Position numbers and translations under genes: made by a program
DNA from: Sediminicoccus sp. KRV36
GTDB lineage: Bacteria; Pseudomonadota; Alphaproteobacteria; Acetobacterales; Acetobacteraceae
Direction: 5' to 3'
Assembly: GCF_023243115.1 (NCBI RefSeq)
Contig: NZ_CP085081.1
Location: forward strand, 62,001-126,000
Length of the DNA: 64,000 nucleotides
The notes under the pieces: model-generated
Told to the model about the DNA's origin: nothing
What the model saw: only the letters and a program-made list of their open reading frames with translations
Databases searched by the model: none
Shown: positions 8,093 to 16,156 of the stretch, one piece after another
Layout of the letters: every line of letters starts with the position of its first letter
Position numbering within the stretch: the first letter of the stretch is position 1

Positions 8093-8491
8093 ATGATCTG
8101 GCTTCCGCTTGGCCTCATGGCCGCCACCCTGACCCTGGCCGAAACGCGCAGGCTGACCGGCGCGCAGGGCGGCTGGATGGGCCTGGCCCTGCCCCTGGTG
8201 TTTTCCGCCGCGGCGCTGTGGCTGCTCGGCTGGCTCTTTGTCTCGGTGGACATGCTGGCCCTGGCCAAGGACAGCAAGGCGGCCCTGTTGGCCTTCGATG
8301 CCATGCATTACCGGCTGAACACCGCCATCCTCGCTCTGCTGGGCCTGGGGCTGGGCTTCAGCGGGGCGGCCCGCAGCGCCGGCCTGGTGGCACTGGCCGA
8401 TCCGGACGAGCCGGCGCCCAGCCTGTTCCTGCCGGTGCTGACGGCGGTCCTGGGCGGGGTGCTGGTCCTGGTCGCCTTCTCGCGCCTGTAG
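8093..8491 (+). CDS. Small polytopic membrane protein, unknown function
   Basis: A 132-residue hydrophobic protein not recognised as a named family. About three to four membrane helices are visible: residues 1-18, 28-54 (GLALPLVFSAAALWLLGWLF), 75-95 (NTAILALLGLGLGFSGAA) and 112-131 (LFLPVLTAVLGGVLVLVAF). ATG 8093 is preferred over GTG 8051 because GGAGAG at 8080-8085 is well placed. It is 69 bp downstream of glcE in the same direction and may be co-transcribed. A double-hairpin element lies 70 bp after its stop. Confidence 0.7.
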   Translation: MIWLPLGLMAATLTLAETRRLTGAQGGWMGLALPLVFSAAALWLLGWLFVSVDMLALAKDSKAALLAFDAMHYRLNTAILALLGLGLGFSGAARSAGLVALADPDEPAPSLFLPVLTAVLGGVLVLVAFSRL

Positions 8492-8560
8492 GGCGCCGGC
8501 TGGCGCAGGCCCTGGCGGTGTCTCGCGGGTTGTTGGGGAATGTGCCGTTGAGGGGGGAAT

Positions 8561-8613
8561 GCGAGAGGGCGCTGCCCTCTCGCGCTCACCCGCCAGGAAA
8601 CAGGGTTTCCTGG
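8561..8613 (+). repeat. Double-hairpin intergenic element, copy 3
   Basis: Two perfect hairpins: GCGAGAGGGC-gct-GCCCTCTCGC at 8561-8583 (10-bp stem) and CCAGGAAAC-agg-GTTTCCTGG at 8593-8613 (9-bp stem), with a 9-nt spacer. It sits between convergent genes (stops at 8491 and 8667), with A before B as the plus-strand gene is read. This is the best-formed member of the family. Confidence 0.7.
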
Positions 8614-8666
8614 ACCTTCAGGTGACGATGTCTGGCGTGGGGTGAGCGGCTGGTGGCGCGGAGGCC

Positions 8667-9653
8667 TCACTCCAGCCTTGTGCCGGATACCCGTACCAGT
8701 TCCGCATGCCGGCGGATTTCGCTGTCGAGCAGCGTGGTCAGCCGCGTCGCCGGACCGCCGATGATATCCAGCCCCTGCGCCACGAAGCGCGCACGGCTCT
8801 CCGGCTCCTCCAGGATTTCGTTCACCACGGCGTTGAGCGCCTGCACGATGGGCGCCGGCGTGCCACGCGGCAGCATCAGGCAGAACCAGCTGCCGAATTC
8901 GAGGCCAGGCATGCCCAGCTCCGCCATGGTCGGCACATCCGGCAGCACGGCGGAGCGGCGGTCACTCAGCACGGCGATCGGCGTGACCTGCCCGCCGCGC
9001 ACCTGCGGGGCGGCCCCGGTGACCAGGTTGAACATCACCTGGATGCGCCCGGTGAACAGGTCAGTGAAGCCCTGCTGGATGCCGGCATAGGGGATATGCA
9101 CCATCTCCGTCCCGGTCGCCTGGCGATACAATTCCCCCGCGAGATGCATCGAGCTGCCATTGCCGGAGGAGCCGAAGGAAAGCCGCCCCGGATTGGCCCG
9201 CGCATAGGCGGTGAAGGCCGCCAGGTCCCGGATGTTCAGCCCGTTATTCACCACCAGGATATTGGGCACATTGCCCAGCAGGATGACGGGCTCGAAATCA
9301 CGCTGCGGGTTGAAGGCGAGGTCCCGGTACAGCGCCGGGCTGGTCGCCATGGTGCCGGCCCAGGTGAAGAGGATGGTGTGGCCATCGGGGGCCGCGCGGG
9401 CCGCCGCTGTCGCACCCACATTGCCATTGGCGCCCGGCCGGTTGTCCACCAGGGTGCGCTGGGGCAGGCGCTTGTCCATCTCCTGCGCCAGGATGCGCGC
9501 CAGGGTATCGGCCGTCCCGGCCCCGCCGGCCGCCGGCAGGATGATGCGCAGCGGCCGCTCCGGCCAGCCGGCGGGCAGGGTTACGGCGGCCTGGCTTGCG
9601 CCAGGGATGGCAGCGAGGCTGGTGAGCATGAGGCGGCGCGACGGGAAGGGCAT
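8667..9653 (-). CDS. Bug-family tripartite tricarboxylate transporter substrate-binding protein
   Basis: A 328-residue periplasmic receptor of the TctC/Bug family. A signal peptide (MPFPSRRLMLTSLAAIPGAS) is followed by the first-domain block PLRIILPAAGGAGTADTLAR, then GANGNVGA (about 80), GSSGNGSSMHLAGEL, VHIPYAG, and the Bug-typical C-terminus ending in an EIRRHAELVR-like helix. These proteins bind small carboxylates or amides. No TctA/TctB permease genes are nearby, so it is an orphan receptor, as is common for this expanded family. The start is the ATG at 9653; ATG 9668 would add five residues. It is divergent from the flavin monooxygenase gene, with 152 bp between them. Confidence 0.85.
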   Translation of the reverse strand: MPFPSRRLMLTSLAAIPGASQAAVTLPAGWPERPLRIILPAAGGAGTADTLARILAQEMDKRLPQRTLVDNRPGANGNVGATAAARAAPDGHTILFTWAGTMATSPALYRDLAFNPQRDFEPVILLGNVPNILVVNNGLNIRDLAAFTAYARANPGRLSFGSSGNGSSMHLAGELYRQATGTEMVHIPYAGIQQGFTDLFTGRIQVMFNLVTGAAPQVRGGQVTPIAVLSDRRSAVLPDVPTMAELGMPGLEFGSWFCLMLPRGTPAPIVQALNAVVNEILEEPESRARFVAQGLDIIGGPATRLTTLLDSEIRRHAELVRVSGTRLE

Positions 9654-9805
9654 GGCTGCGATATCCATCCGGAAGATGGCGATTTTGTGCGCCGCAACCA
9701 CATGCGTGATCAACAGGTTTGTTTGGCTCCATGGACAGCGAAGGGCCCGGGTGACACGATCAATGACGCAATGCAGCAAAGCGCAATGCGCGAAAGAGGG
9801 GCCGC

Positions 9806-11239
9806 ATGAACCAGACGACGCGGATCATTCCCCAGGGCCTCGCCCAACATGAGGCTCAGGTGGCGCAAGACCTTGAGGCGCTGAACCTGCCCCCGCGCAA
9901 CTGGGTGCCGGCCATCAGCCGCGATGGCGTGGCGGTGCGGGATGTGGTGGTGATCGGCGCGGGCATGAACGGCATCGCCGCGGCCGGGGCGCTGATCTTC
10001 AAGGGCATCCGCAACATCGCCGTGCTAGAGGCGAGTGCCCCCGGGCAGGAAGGCCCCTGGGTGACGACGGCGCGGATGGACACGCTGCGCTCGCCCAAGA
10101 CCTTGCCGGGCCCCTGCTTCGGCATCCCCTCCCTCACCTTTCGCGCCTGGTATGTGGCCAGCTTCGGCGCCGAGGCCTGGGAGGCGCTGTACAAGATCCA
10201 CAACGCCACCTGGCAGGATTACCTGGGCTGGCTGCAACGCGTGCTGCGCCTGCCGGTGGAGCATGGGGTGCGCGTGGCGCGCATCAGCCCGTATGAGGGG
10301 GTGCTGCGGCTGACGCTCAGTGATGGCCGCACCCTTCTGGCCCGCCGCGTGGTGATGGCGACGGGCCGCGCCGGCGCGGGCGGGCTGCACATGCCCGATT
10401 TCGTGGCGCCCGATCTTTTTCCCGACCTCGCGGCCCTGGCCCCGACGCCGATTGATTTCACCGCCTTGCGCGGCAAGTCGCTCGGCCTCATTGGCGGCGG
10501 CGCCTCGGCCTGGGACAATGCGGCCACGGCGTTGGAACAAGGTGCCGCGGAGGCGCATCTCTATGTGCGGCGCGCCACGCTGCCGCAGATCAACAAGGGG
10601 CGTGGCAGCGCCGGGCCGGGCTTTCACCAGGGCTGGGATTCGCTCAGCCTGCAGGAGCGGTGGGACCTGATCGTCTACATGCATGACGCGCAGGCGCCGC
10701 CGCCGCATGAGACGGTGAAGCGCGCGCTCCGGCTGCCGGGCTTTCAGATCCACCTGGCCACCCCGGTGCGCGCGGCACGGCGCGGTGATGCGGGCGTGGT
10801 GCTCGACCTTGGCGGGCGTGAGGTTCGCCATGATTTCCTGATCGTCGGCACGGGCTTCGTCGTGGATATGGACCGCGTGCCCGAACTCGCCGATTTCGCG
10901 CCGCATATCGCCCGATGGGAGGATTGCTACACGCCGCCGGAGGCGCTGCGCCGGCCGGAGATGGCGGCTTTCCCCTTCCTGGGCGGCGGTTTCGAATTGC
11001 AGCCGCGCGATGCTTCGGCGCCGGCGGAACTCGGCCTGATCCACATGATGAATTACGGCGCCCATGCCAGCCATGGCGGCATCGCCAGCGATATCCCGGG
11101 TGTGGCCGTCGCGGGGGAGCGGGTGTCACTCGCGATCCTGCGGCATCTTTTCCAGGCGGAGATCGGTGCGCTGCGCGATGAACTCAGTGCCTTTGACGAA
11201 CCGGAACTGGAAGGCACGCCTTTTTTCGTGCCGCGCTGA
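9806..11239 (+). CDS. FAD-dependent monooxygenase-like oxidoreductase (flavin monooxygenase/BVMO fold)
   Basis: A 477-residue flavoprotein. The FAD-binding Rossmann motif is VVVIGAGMNGIAAAGAL (about 47-63), and a second dinucleotide-binding motif, SLGLIGGGASAWDNAATAL (about 226-244), would bind NAD(P)H. GTGFVVDMDRVPE and GGGFELQPR occur near the C-terminus. The two-Rossmann plan is that of class-B flavin monooxygenases; I do not see a clear FxGxxxHxxxW Baeyer-Villiger fingerprint. It leads an operon with two AhpD-like proteins and a class-III aminotransferase, which suggests oxidation of an amine- or nitrogen-containing compound, but the substrate is unknown. The start ATG follows GAAAGAGGGGC. 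Confidence 0.78.
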   Translation: MNQTTRIIPQGLAQHEAQVAQDLEALNLPPRNWVPAISRDGVAVRDVVVIGAGMNGIAAAGALIFKGIRNIAVLEASAPGQEGPWVTTARMDTLRSPKTLPGPCFGIPSLTFRAWYVASFGAEAWEALYKIHNATWQDYLGWLQRVLRLPVEHGVRVARISPYEGVLRLTLSDGRTLLARRVVMATGRAGAGGLHMPDFVAPDLFPDLAALAPTPIDFTALRGKSLGLIGGGASAWDNAATALEQGAAEAHLYVRRATLPQINKGRGSAGPGFHQGWDSLSLQERWDLIVYMHDAQAPPPHETVKRALRLPGFQIHLATPVRAARRGDAGVVLDLGGREVRHDFLIVGTGFVVDMDRVPELADFAPHIARWEDCYTPPEALRRPEMAAFPFLGGGFELQPRDASAPAELGLIHMMNYGAHASHGGIASDIPGVAVAGERVSLAILRHLFQAEIGALRDELSAFDEPELEGTPFFVPR

Positions 11240-11283
11240 AGGGGCCGCGACGTCGGTGCCAACATGATGGGAAGGAAACGCGC

Positions 11284-11712
11284 ATGCGCGATGTGATTGA
11301 CGAATTGGCGGGCATCGCACCCGGCAGCAAGCTGGACACGCTCCGCGCCCAGCGGCCCGATGTGCGCAGCAGCCTGAACGCCTATGAAGCCGCGATCTTC
11401 GAGGGCGAGAGCGGCCTGACCACGGCCGAACGCCATGCCGTGGCGGAGCATGTGGCGACGCTGAACGCCGAGGCGGCGCTGGCCGCGCATCATCGTGCCC
11501 GGGCGGGCGATTCACCACGGCTGCCGGCGCTGCTCTCCTACGCCACGCTGATCACCCGCCAGCCCGACCAAGCGTCGCCCGGCGCCATTCAGGTGCTGAT
11601 GGCCGCGGGCCTTGCGTCGCGGGATGTCGTCATGCTCGGGCAGCTCATCGCCCATCTGAATTTCCAGGCGCGGCTGCTGGCCGGGCTGCGTTTGCTGGAG
11701 GATGCACCATGA
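11284..11712 (+). CDS. CMD-domain protein (AhpD-like fold, Avi_7170-type)
   Basis: A 142-residue helical protein of the carboxymuconolactone-decarboxylase/AhpD superfamily. Blocks such as GLTTAERHAVAEHVATLN and QVLMAAGLASRDVVMLGQLI match the CMD fold, but no CxxC redox motif is present. In other genomes similar proteins (the group I know as the Avi_7170 family) are encoded beside a CxxC-containing AhpD-like partner of the Avi_7169 type, and the same pair occurs here (next gene). GGAAGGAAA just upstream is a good ribosome-binding site. It probably acts with its neighbour in peroxide or thiol chemistry tied to the flavin enzyme; this is inferred. Confidence 0.72.
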   Translation: MRDVIDELAGIAPGSKLDTLRAQRPDVRSSLNAYEAAIFEGESGLTTAERHAVAEHVATLNAEAALAAHHRARAGDSPRLPALLSYATLITRQPDQASPGAIQVLMAAGLASRDVVMLGQLIAHLNFQARLLAGLRLLEDAP

Positions 11713-11767
11713 TCGCCGCCCATTCCGCCCTCCGCGCCACAGGCGCGCTCGTGCCATCGGAGGCGAC

Positions 11768-12346
11768 ATGACCTCGACCCATGATTTCGGCTTCCCCATG
11801 GAAAGCCTGAACTGGAAGGCCTGGGCCCCCGTCCTCGACCTGGCCGATGCCACGCCGGATGAGATCAAGGTGCTGGAAGAAAGCCACGCCAAGGCCAAGG
11901 AGAACCCGTATTACCTGCTGCTGGTGCAGGAGGCCGAGGTGCTGCGCCAGCGCTCCAAGCTGTTCAACACCATCATGTATGGCCCGCGCGGCGCCTCGCG
12001 CGCCGAGCGCGAATTGGCCGCCACGGCCGAATCGCGCCTGAATGGCTGCCCCTACTGCGCCAGCGTGCATGCGCTGCGCTATGTGCAGATGAAGGGCGAT
12101 GCCGACCTGATGCAGCGCATGATGGCCGATGGCGTGGATGTTCCCATGCCGCCGCGCGCGCGCGCCATCGTGGATTACGCCGTGCGGCTGGCGGCCACGC
12201 CCTCCGCCGCCACGGCCGCCGATGTGCAGCGCCTGCGTGACGAGGGGATGAATGATGCGGAAATCCTCGACATCACGCTCTCGGTGGCGATGTTCGCCAA
12301 TGCCAATCGCCTGATGCAGACGCTGGGGGAAGCCGTCCGGCCATGA
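11768..12346 (+). CDS. Alkylhydroperoxidase-domain (AhpD-like) protein, Avi_7169-type
   Basis: A 192-residue AhpD-fold protein with the redox centre Cys94-Pro-Tyr-Cys97 and His101 (NGCPYCASVH), the C-x2-C-x3-H arrangement of peroxidase-active CMD proteins. The N-terminal portion (residues 1-60) carries the Avi_7169-like leader. I chose ATG 11768, preceded by GGAGGCGAC; the longer frame from 11702 overlaps the previous gene and has Arg-rich junk. It is co-transcribed with the flavin monooxygenase and CMD genes. The stop overlaps the aminotransferase start by 4 bp, implying coupled translation. Confidence 0.82.
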   Translation: MTSTHDFGFPMESLNWKAWAPVLDLADATPDEIKVLEESHAKAKENPYYLLLVQEAEVLRQRSKLFNTIMYGPRGASRAERELAATAESRLNGCPYCASVHALRYVQMKGDADLMQRMMADGVDVPMPPRARAIVDYAVRLAATPSAATAADVQRLRDEGMNDAEILDITLSVAMFANANRLMQTLGEAVRP

Positions 12347-13653
12347 GCGCGCATCTGGCGGAGCCCAACCCTGCCGGCGCCGCGCCACGACATGCGGATG
12401 GCGCGGCGCTGACCGCGCTGGCCCATCGCGTCCTGCCGGCCGGGCATTTCGGCAATCTGGCGAGTGACCTCGCTTTGGTGCGCGGCGCGGCGGCCCATGT
12501 CTGGGACAGCGAGGGCCGCGAATATGTGGATTATCTGCTGGGCTCCGGGCCGATGTTCGTGGGCCATGCGCATCCGGAAGTGACGGCGGCGGTGCTGGCG
12601 CAGGTGCCGCTGGGCACCACCTTCTTCGCCAACAACCCGGCCGGCATTCATCTGGCCGAGCGCATCGTCGAGGCCATGGCCTGCGCCGATCAGATCCGCT
12701 TCGTCAGCTCCGGTTCCGAAGCCAACATGTATGCGATGCGCGTGGCCCGCGCCTTTCGCGGCCGGGAGAAGATCCTGAAATTCGAGGGCGGCTATCACGG
12801 CATGAGCGATCACGGGCTGATGAGCCTCTCGCCCAAGCGCGCCGCCAATTTCCCGCAGGCCATTCCGGACAGCGCCGGCATCTCGGCGCGCGTGCGCGAT
12901 GAGGTTCTGGTGGCGCCCTATAATGACGCGGCACATGCGGTGGCACTTATCGAAGCGCATCACGATGAGCTGGGCGGCGTGATCGTCGAGCCTTTCCAGC
13001 GCCTGCTGCCGCCAGCACCAGGCTTCCTGGAAGCCCTGCGCGAGGTGACGGCGCGCTACGGCATTCCGCTGATCTTCGATGAGGTCGTGACCGGCTTCCG
13101 CTTCGCTTATGGCGGCGCGCAGGCCTATTACGGCGTGACACCCGATCTCTGCACGCTGGGCAAGATCATCGGCGGTGGTTTCCCGTTGGCGGCCATTGCC
13201 GGCCGTGCCGACATCATGGCGCATTTCGACCGGGCGCTGGTGGGGGATGGCGGCTTCCTGATGCAGGTGGGCACGCTGTCGGGCAATCCTGTGGCCTCTG
13301 TCGCGGGGTTGGCGACGCTGGATATCCTGACGCGTCCCGGCGCCTATGAGGGCGCCTTCGCGACGGGCCAGGCGCTGATGGATGGGCTGACGCGGCTGCT
13401 GCGCGATGCCGGCCTGCCCGGCCAGGTGGTGGGTGAGCCGGTGCTGTTCGATGTGGTTTTCGCGGAGGGCGACATCCGCAACTACCGCGACATGCAGCGC
13501 GCCGATGCCAGGCTGGCGGGCCATTTCAACCGCCATTTGCGGCAGGCCGGCATCCTGAAGGGCGACAGCAAATACTACATCTCGCTCGCGCATACGCCCG
13601 ATGATGTCGCGTTCACGCTGGACGCGTTTTCCGGGGCGATTCGCGCCCTGTAG
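12343..13653 (+). CDS. Class-III PLP aminotransferase (glutamate-1-semialdehyde aminomutase-like)
   Basis: A 436-residue fold-type-I enzyme. VSSGSEANMYAMRVARA (about 126-142) is the phosphate-binding segment, IFDEVVTGFR (about 245-254) holds the PLP-ring Asp, and Lys274 in LGKIIGGGFP forms the internal aldimine. It resembles the HemL-like subgroup of class-III aminotransferases. As the fourth gene of an operon with a flavin monooxygenase and AhpD-like proteins, a catabolic or secondary-metabolic role is more likely than haem synthesis; whether it is an aminotransferase or an aminomutase cannot be told. It converges on the LysR gene, with 17 bp between stops. Confidence 0.85.
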   Translation: MSAHLAEPNPAGAAPRHADGAALTALAHRVLPAGHFGNLASDLALVRGAAAHVWDSEGREYVDYLLGSGPMFVGHAHPEVTAAVLAQVPLGTTFFANNPAGIHLAERIVEAMACADQIRFVSSGSEANMYAMRVARAFRGREKILKFEGGYHGMSDHGLMSLSPKRAANFPQAIPDSAGISARVRDEVLVAPYNDAAHAVALIEAHHDELGGVIVEPFQRLLPPAPGFLEALREVTARYGIPLIFDEVVTGFRFAYGGAQAYYGVTPDLCTLGKIIGGGFPLAAIAGRADIMAHFDRALVGDGGFLMQVGTLSGNPVASVAGLATLDILTRPGAYEGAFATGQALMDGLTRLLRDAGLPGQVVGEPVLFDVVFAEGDIRNYRDMQRADARLAGHFNRHLRQAGILKGDSKYYISLAHTPDDVAFTLDAFSGAIRAL

Positions 13654-13670
13654 CCGCGTGCCGGCACCCC

Positions 13671-14540
13671 TTACTTCAACAGTTCCGCCAGCAAGGGGTT
13701 GGGAAACCTTCGGCTGCGCGTGATCGCGTAGAAGCCTTCCACCAATCCCGGCACCTGGCAGCGTTCCACCAGCTGCCCCGTCCGCAATTCATCGCGCACG
13801 ACGATGGGCGGCACCAGGGCGACCCCGGGGCTTTCCCGCGCCAGCAGCCGCAGCATCGCCATGTCATCCACCTCGGCCAGGATGATGGGGCGGATGCCGG
13901 CCTGGTCCATGATCAGATCGAAGCCCGCGCGGATGGAGCTGCCCAGGGCCGGAAGCAGGATCGGCGTTTCGCGCAGGTCATCCGGGAAGCGGAAGGGCCG
14001 GGCACGCTTGGGCTTGCGGCCAACCAGGCTGACCGGCTGCTCGTCCAGCAGCCGGCTGTTCCAATCCTTTTCCGCATCGCGCGCGACGGGCGCGTTGGAC
14101 AGCACGGCATCGAGCGTCAGCGCATCGAGCTGCGCCAGCAGATCCCGCAGATGCCCGGAATGCACCACCAGCTCCACATCCCCCCGGCCGATCAGCGGGC
14201 GCAGAAGTTCCAGCTGGAAATTGCGCGACAGCGTGGTGATGGCACCGATGCGCAGCACGCGCCGCGCGGCGGGCCCGCGGCCCTTCAGCGTATCGAGCAA
14301 TTCATCGCCGGTGCGGAAGATCGTCTCGGCGTGATCAAGCGCGATGCGACCCGCCTCGGTGAGTTCGAGGCGCTTGCCGATGCGGGTGAACAGCTTCTGG
14401 CCTAGCTGCGCCTCCAGCGCGGCAAGCTGGGTGGAAAGGGCCGATGGCGCGACATGCAGCCGCGCCGCCGCGCGCGTCAGGCTGCCCTCCCGCGCGATGG
14501 CCCAGAAATAGCGCAGATGGTGGTAGTTCAGGCTGGCCAT
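13671..14540 (-). CDS. LysR-family regulator (NhaR-like), likely regulator of dabBA
   Basis: A 289-residue LysR-type regulator. The N-terminal HTH contains YHHLRYFWAIAREGSLTRAA and LHVAPSALSTQLAALEAQLG; a LysR substrate domain starts at about residue 90. The HLRYFW start is typical of the NhaR branch, whose members respond to ions. It is divergent from dabB, with 101 bp of shared promoter DNA, so it very probably controls the inorganic-carbon uptake operon. A LysR gene next to dab genes is a recurrent arrangement in other bacteria, recalled from the family literature. The stop lies 17 bp from the aminotransferase stop. Confidence 0.88.
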   Translation of the reverse strand: MASLNYHHLRYFWAIAREGSLTRAAARLHVAPSALSTQLAALEAQLGQKLFTRIGKRLELTEAGRIALDHAETIFRTGDELLDTLKGRGPAARRVLRIGAITTLSRNFQLELLRPLIGRGDVELVVHSGHLRDLLAQLDALTLDAVLSNAPVARDAEKDWNSRLLDEQPVSLVGRKPKRARPFRFPDDLRETPILLPALGSSIRAGFDLIMDQAGIRPIILAEVDDMAMLRLLARESPGVALVPPIVVRDELRTGQLVERCQVPGLVEGFYAITRSRRFPNPLLAELLK

Positions 14541-14641
14541 GAATCATTCTCCAGAACAGAACCATATCTTCCATTCTTTGAATTTTCCAGATGCATTGCA
14601 GCACGTTAACCAACCTCCATCCCCTTTGGAGGTTTGCCCGC
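14541..14641. promoter_or_regulatory. lysR-dabB divergent promoter with ATTC/GAAT motifs
   Basis: The intergenic region holds two small inverted repeats of the same half-site: GAATCATTC at 14541-14549, against the lysR start, and ATTCTTTGAAT at 14573-14583, a T-N-A type dyad. They are candidate LysR binding boxes. GGAGG at 14628-14632 is the dabB ribosome-binding site. The region is clearly more AT-rich than its surroundings. Assignment of the boxes is inference. Confidence 0.4.
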
Positions 14642-16156
14642 ATGTCCTGGATCGCCGCCCTGGCGCCGCTTCTGCCGCTGCTTGCCGCGTTGCTGCCCGG
14701 CGATGCGCGGCGTCTTGTCACAGCCGCATCACTGGGCGCTTTCGCGGCGGCGCTGGCTGTGGCCTTTGGGCTGATGCTCTGGGGGGGCACCAGCGGCTTT
14801 CTGGTGCATCTCGATGCCGTCTCCGGCGTGATGCTGCTGCTGGTGGCCTTCATCGGGCTGATCGTGACGCTCTACAGCCGCCGCTACCTGGATGGTGATC
14901 CAGGCCAGGCGCGGTTTTTCCGGGGGCTCGGCTTCACGCTGGCGGCGGTGCTGGCGCTGACGATTTCGGGTAACCTGCTGTTCTTCGCTGCCGCCTGGAT
15001 CGCCACCAGCCTCTGCCTGCATCGGCTGCTGGTCTTCTATCCGGAGCGGCACGGCGCGCAGCTTGCGGCGCGGAAGAAATTCATCACCAGCCGGTTGGGG
15101 GATGCGGCGCTGCTGGCCGCCCTGCTGCTGATCCTGGGCCGCTTCGGCACGCTGGAATTCGGCGTGATCTTCGCGGCCACCGATGCGCTGCGAGCGGAGG
15201 GTGAGGCCGGCATCGCGGTCCATCTCGCGGCCATCTTCATCGCCATCGCGGCCATCCTGAAATCCGCGCAATTCCCGGTGCATGGCTGGCTGCCGGAGGT
15301 GATGGAAACGCCCACCCCAGTCTCGGCGCTGCTGCATGCGGGGATCATCAATGCGGGCGGCTTCCTGGTGGTGCGCATGGCCGATCTCATGGCGCTTTCC
15401 GCCGCGGCGCTGGATGTGCTGCTGGTGATCGGCGCCATTACGGCGATCTTTGGCGCGGCGGCCATGCTGACGCAGACCAGCGTGAAGGTGGCCCTGGCCT
15501 GGTCCACCGTGGCGCAGATGGGATTCATGATCCTGCAATGCGGCCTGGGCGCCTTTGCCGCCGCCATGCTGCACATCGTGGCCCATGCCCTCTACAAGGC
15601 GCATGCCTTCCTCTCGGCCGGCGGCGTGGTGGCGCAGCGCGGGCCAGGGCTTGAGCAGCCCTTGCCGGTGGCGATGCTGGTCCCCGCCCTTGGCGCCTCG
15701 GTGGCGCTCGTGCTGGTGGTGGGCACGCTGTTCGGCATGCCCTTCGCGGCCAAGCCCGGTGTCGCGGTGCTCGGTGCCACGCTGATGATGGGGCTGACGC
15801 CGATGCTGGCCGCCGCCTTGATGGCGCGTGATGCGGCGCGCTTCGTGGCGCTCAGGGTGGCGGGCTTCGCGCTGGGCGTTTGCCTCGCCTATTTCGCGCT
15901 GCAGATGGCGGCCGAATGGCTGCTGGCGGCGGCCCTGCCCCCCAGCACGGCCGAACGTGGCGCCTTCGCCCTGGTGCTGGCGGCGCTGACCATCCTCGCC
16001 TTTGGCGCCTTGCTGGTGCTGAACGTGCTGCGCCGGTCGGGCCGCCCGGGCCCCGCGCTGCAGGCTTTCTACGTGCATCTGTTCAACGGCTTCTATGTGA
16101 ATGCCTGGTGCAACCGGCTGGTGGCGAAGCACTGGCCCGTGAAGGGAGGCGTGTGA
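14642..16156 (+). CDS. dabB: DabB: proton-conducting (NuoL/MrpA-like) subunit of energy-coupled inorganic-carbon transporter
   Basis: A 504-residue polytopic protein of the proton_antipo_M family. Conserved segments include the antiporter helix AAILKSAQFPVHGWLPEVME (Lys and His typical of ion-translocating subunits), TPTPVSALLHAGIINAGGFL and HIVAHALYKAHAFLSAGG. On its own this could be an NADH dehydrogenase or Mrp subunit, but the immediate neighbour is DabA, which fixes the assignment. In the DAB model cation flow through DabB drives unidirectional CO2 hydration by DabA. ATG 14642 is chosen because of GGAGG nine bases upstream; the ORF can be extended to 14591 without support. Its stop overlaps the dabA start. 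Confidence 0.88.
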   Translation: MSWIAALAPLLPLLAALLPGDARRLVTAASLGAFAAALAVAFGLMLWGGTSGFLVHLDAVSGVMLLLVAFIGLIVTLYSRRYLDGDPGQARFFRGLGFTLAAVLALTISGNLLFFAAAWIATSLCLHRLLVFYPERHGAQLAARKKFITSRLGDAALLAALLLILGRFGTLEFGVIFAATDALRAEGEAGIAVHLAAIFIAIAAILKSAQFPVHGWLPEVMETPTPVSALLHAGIINAGGFLVVRMADLMALSAAALDVLLVIGAITAIFGAAAMLTQTSVKVALAWSTVAQMGFMILQCGLGAFAAAMLHIVAHALYKAHAFLSAGGVVAQRGPGLEQPLPVAMLVPALGASVALVLVVGTLFGMPFAAKPGVAVLGATLMMGLTPMLAAALMARDAARFVALRVAGFALGVCLAYFALQMAAEWLLAAALPPSTAERGAFALVLAALTILAFGALLVLNVLRRSGRPGPALQAFYVHLFNGFYVNAWCNRLVAKHWPVKGGV

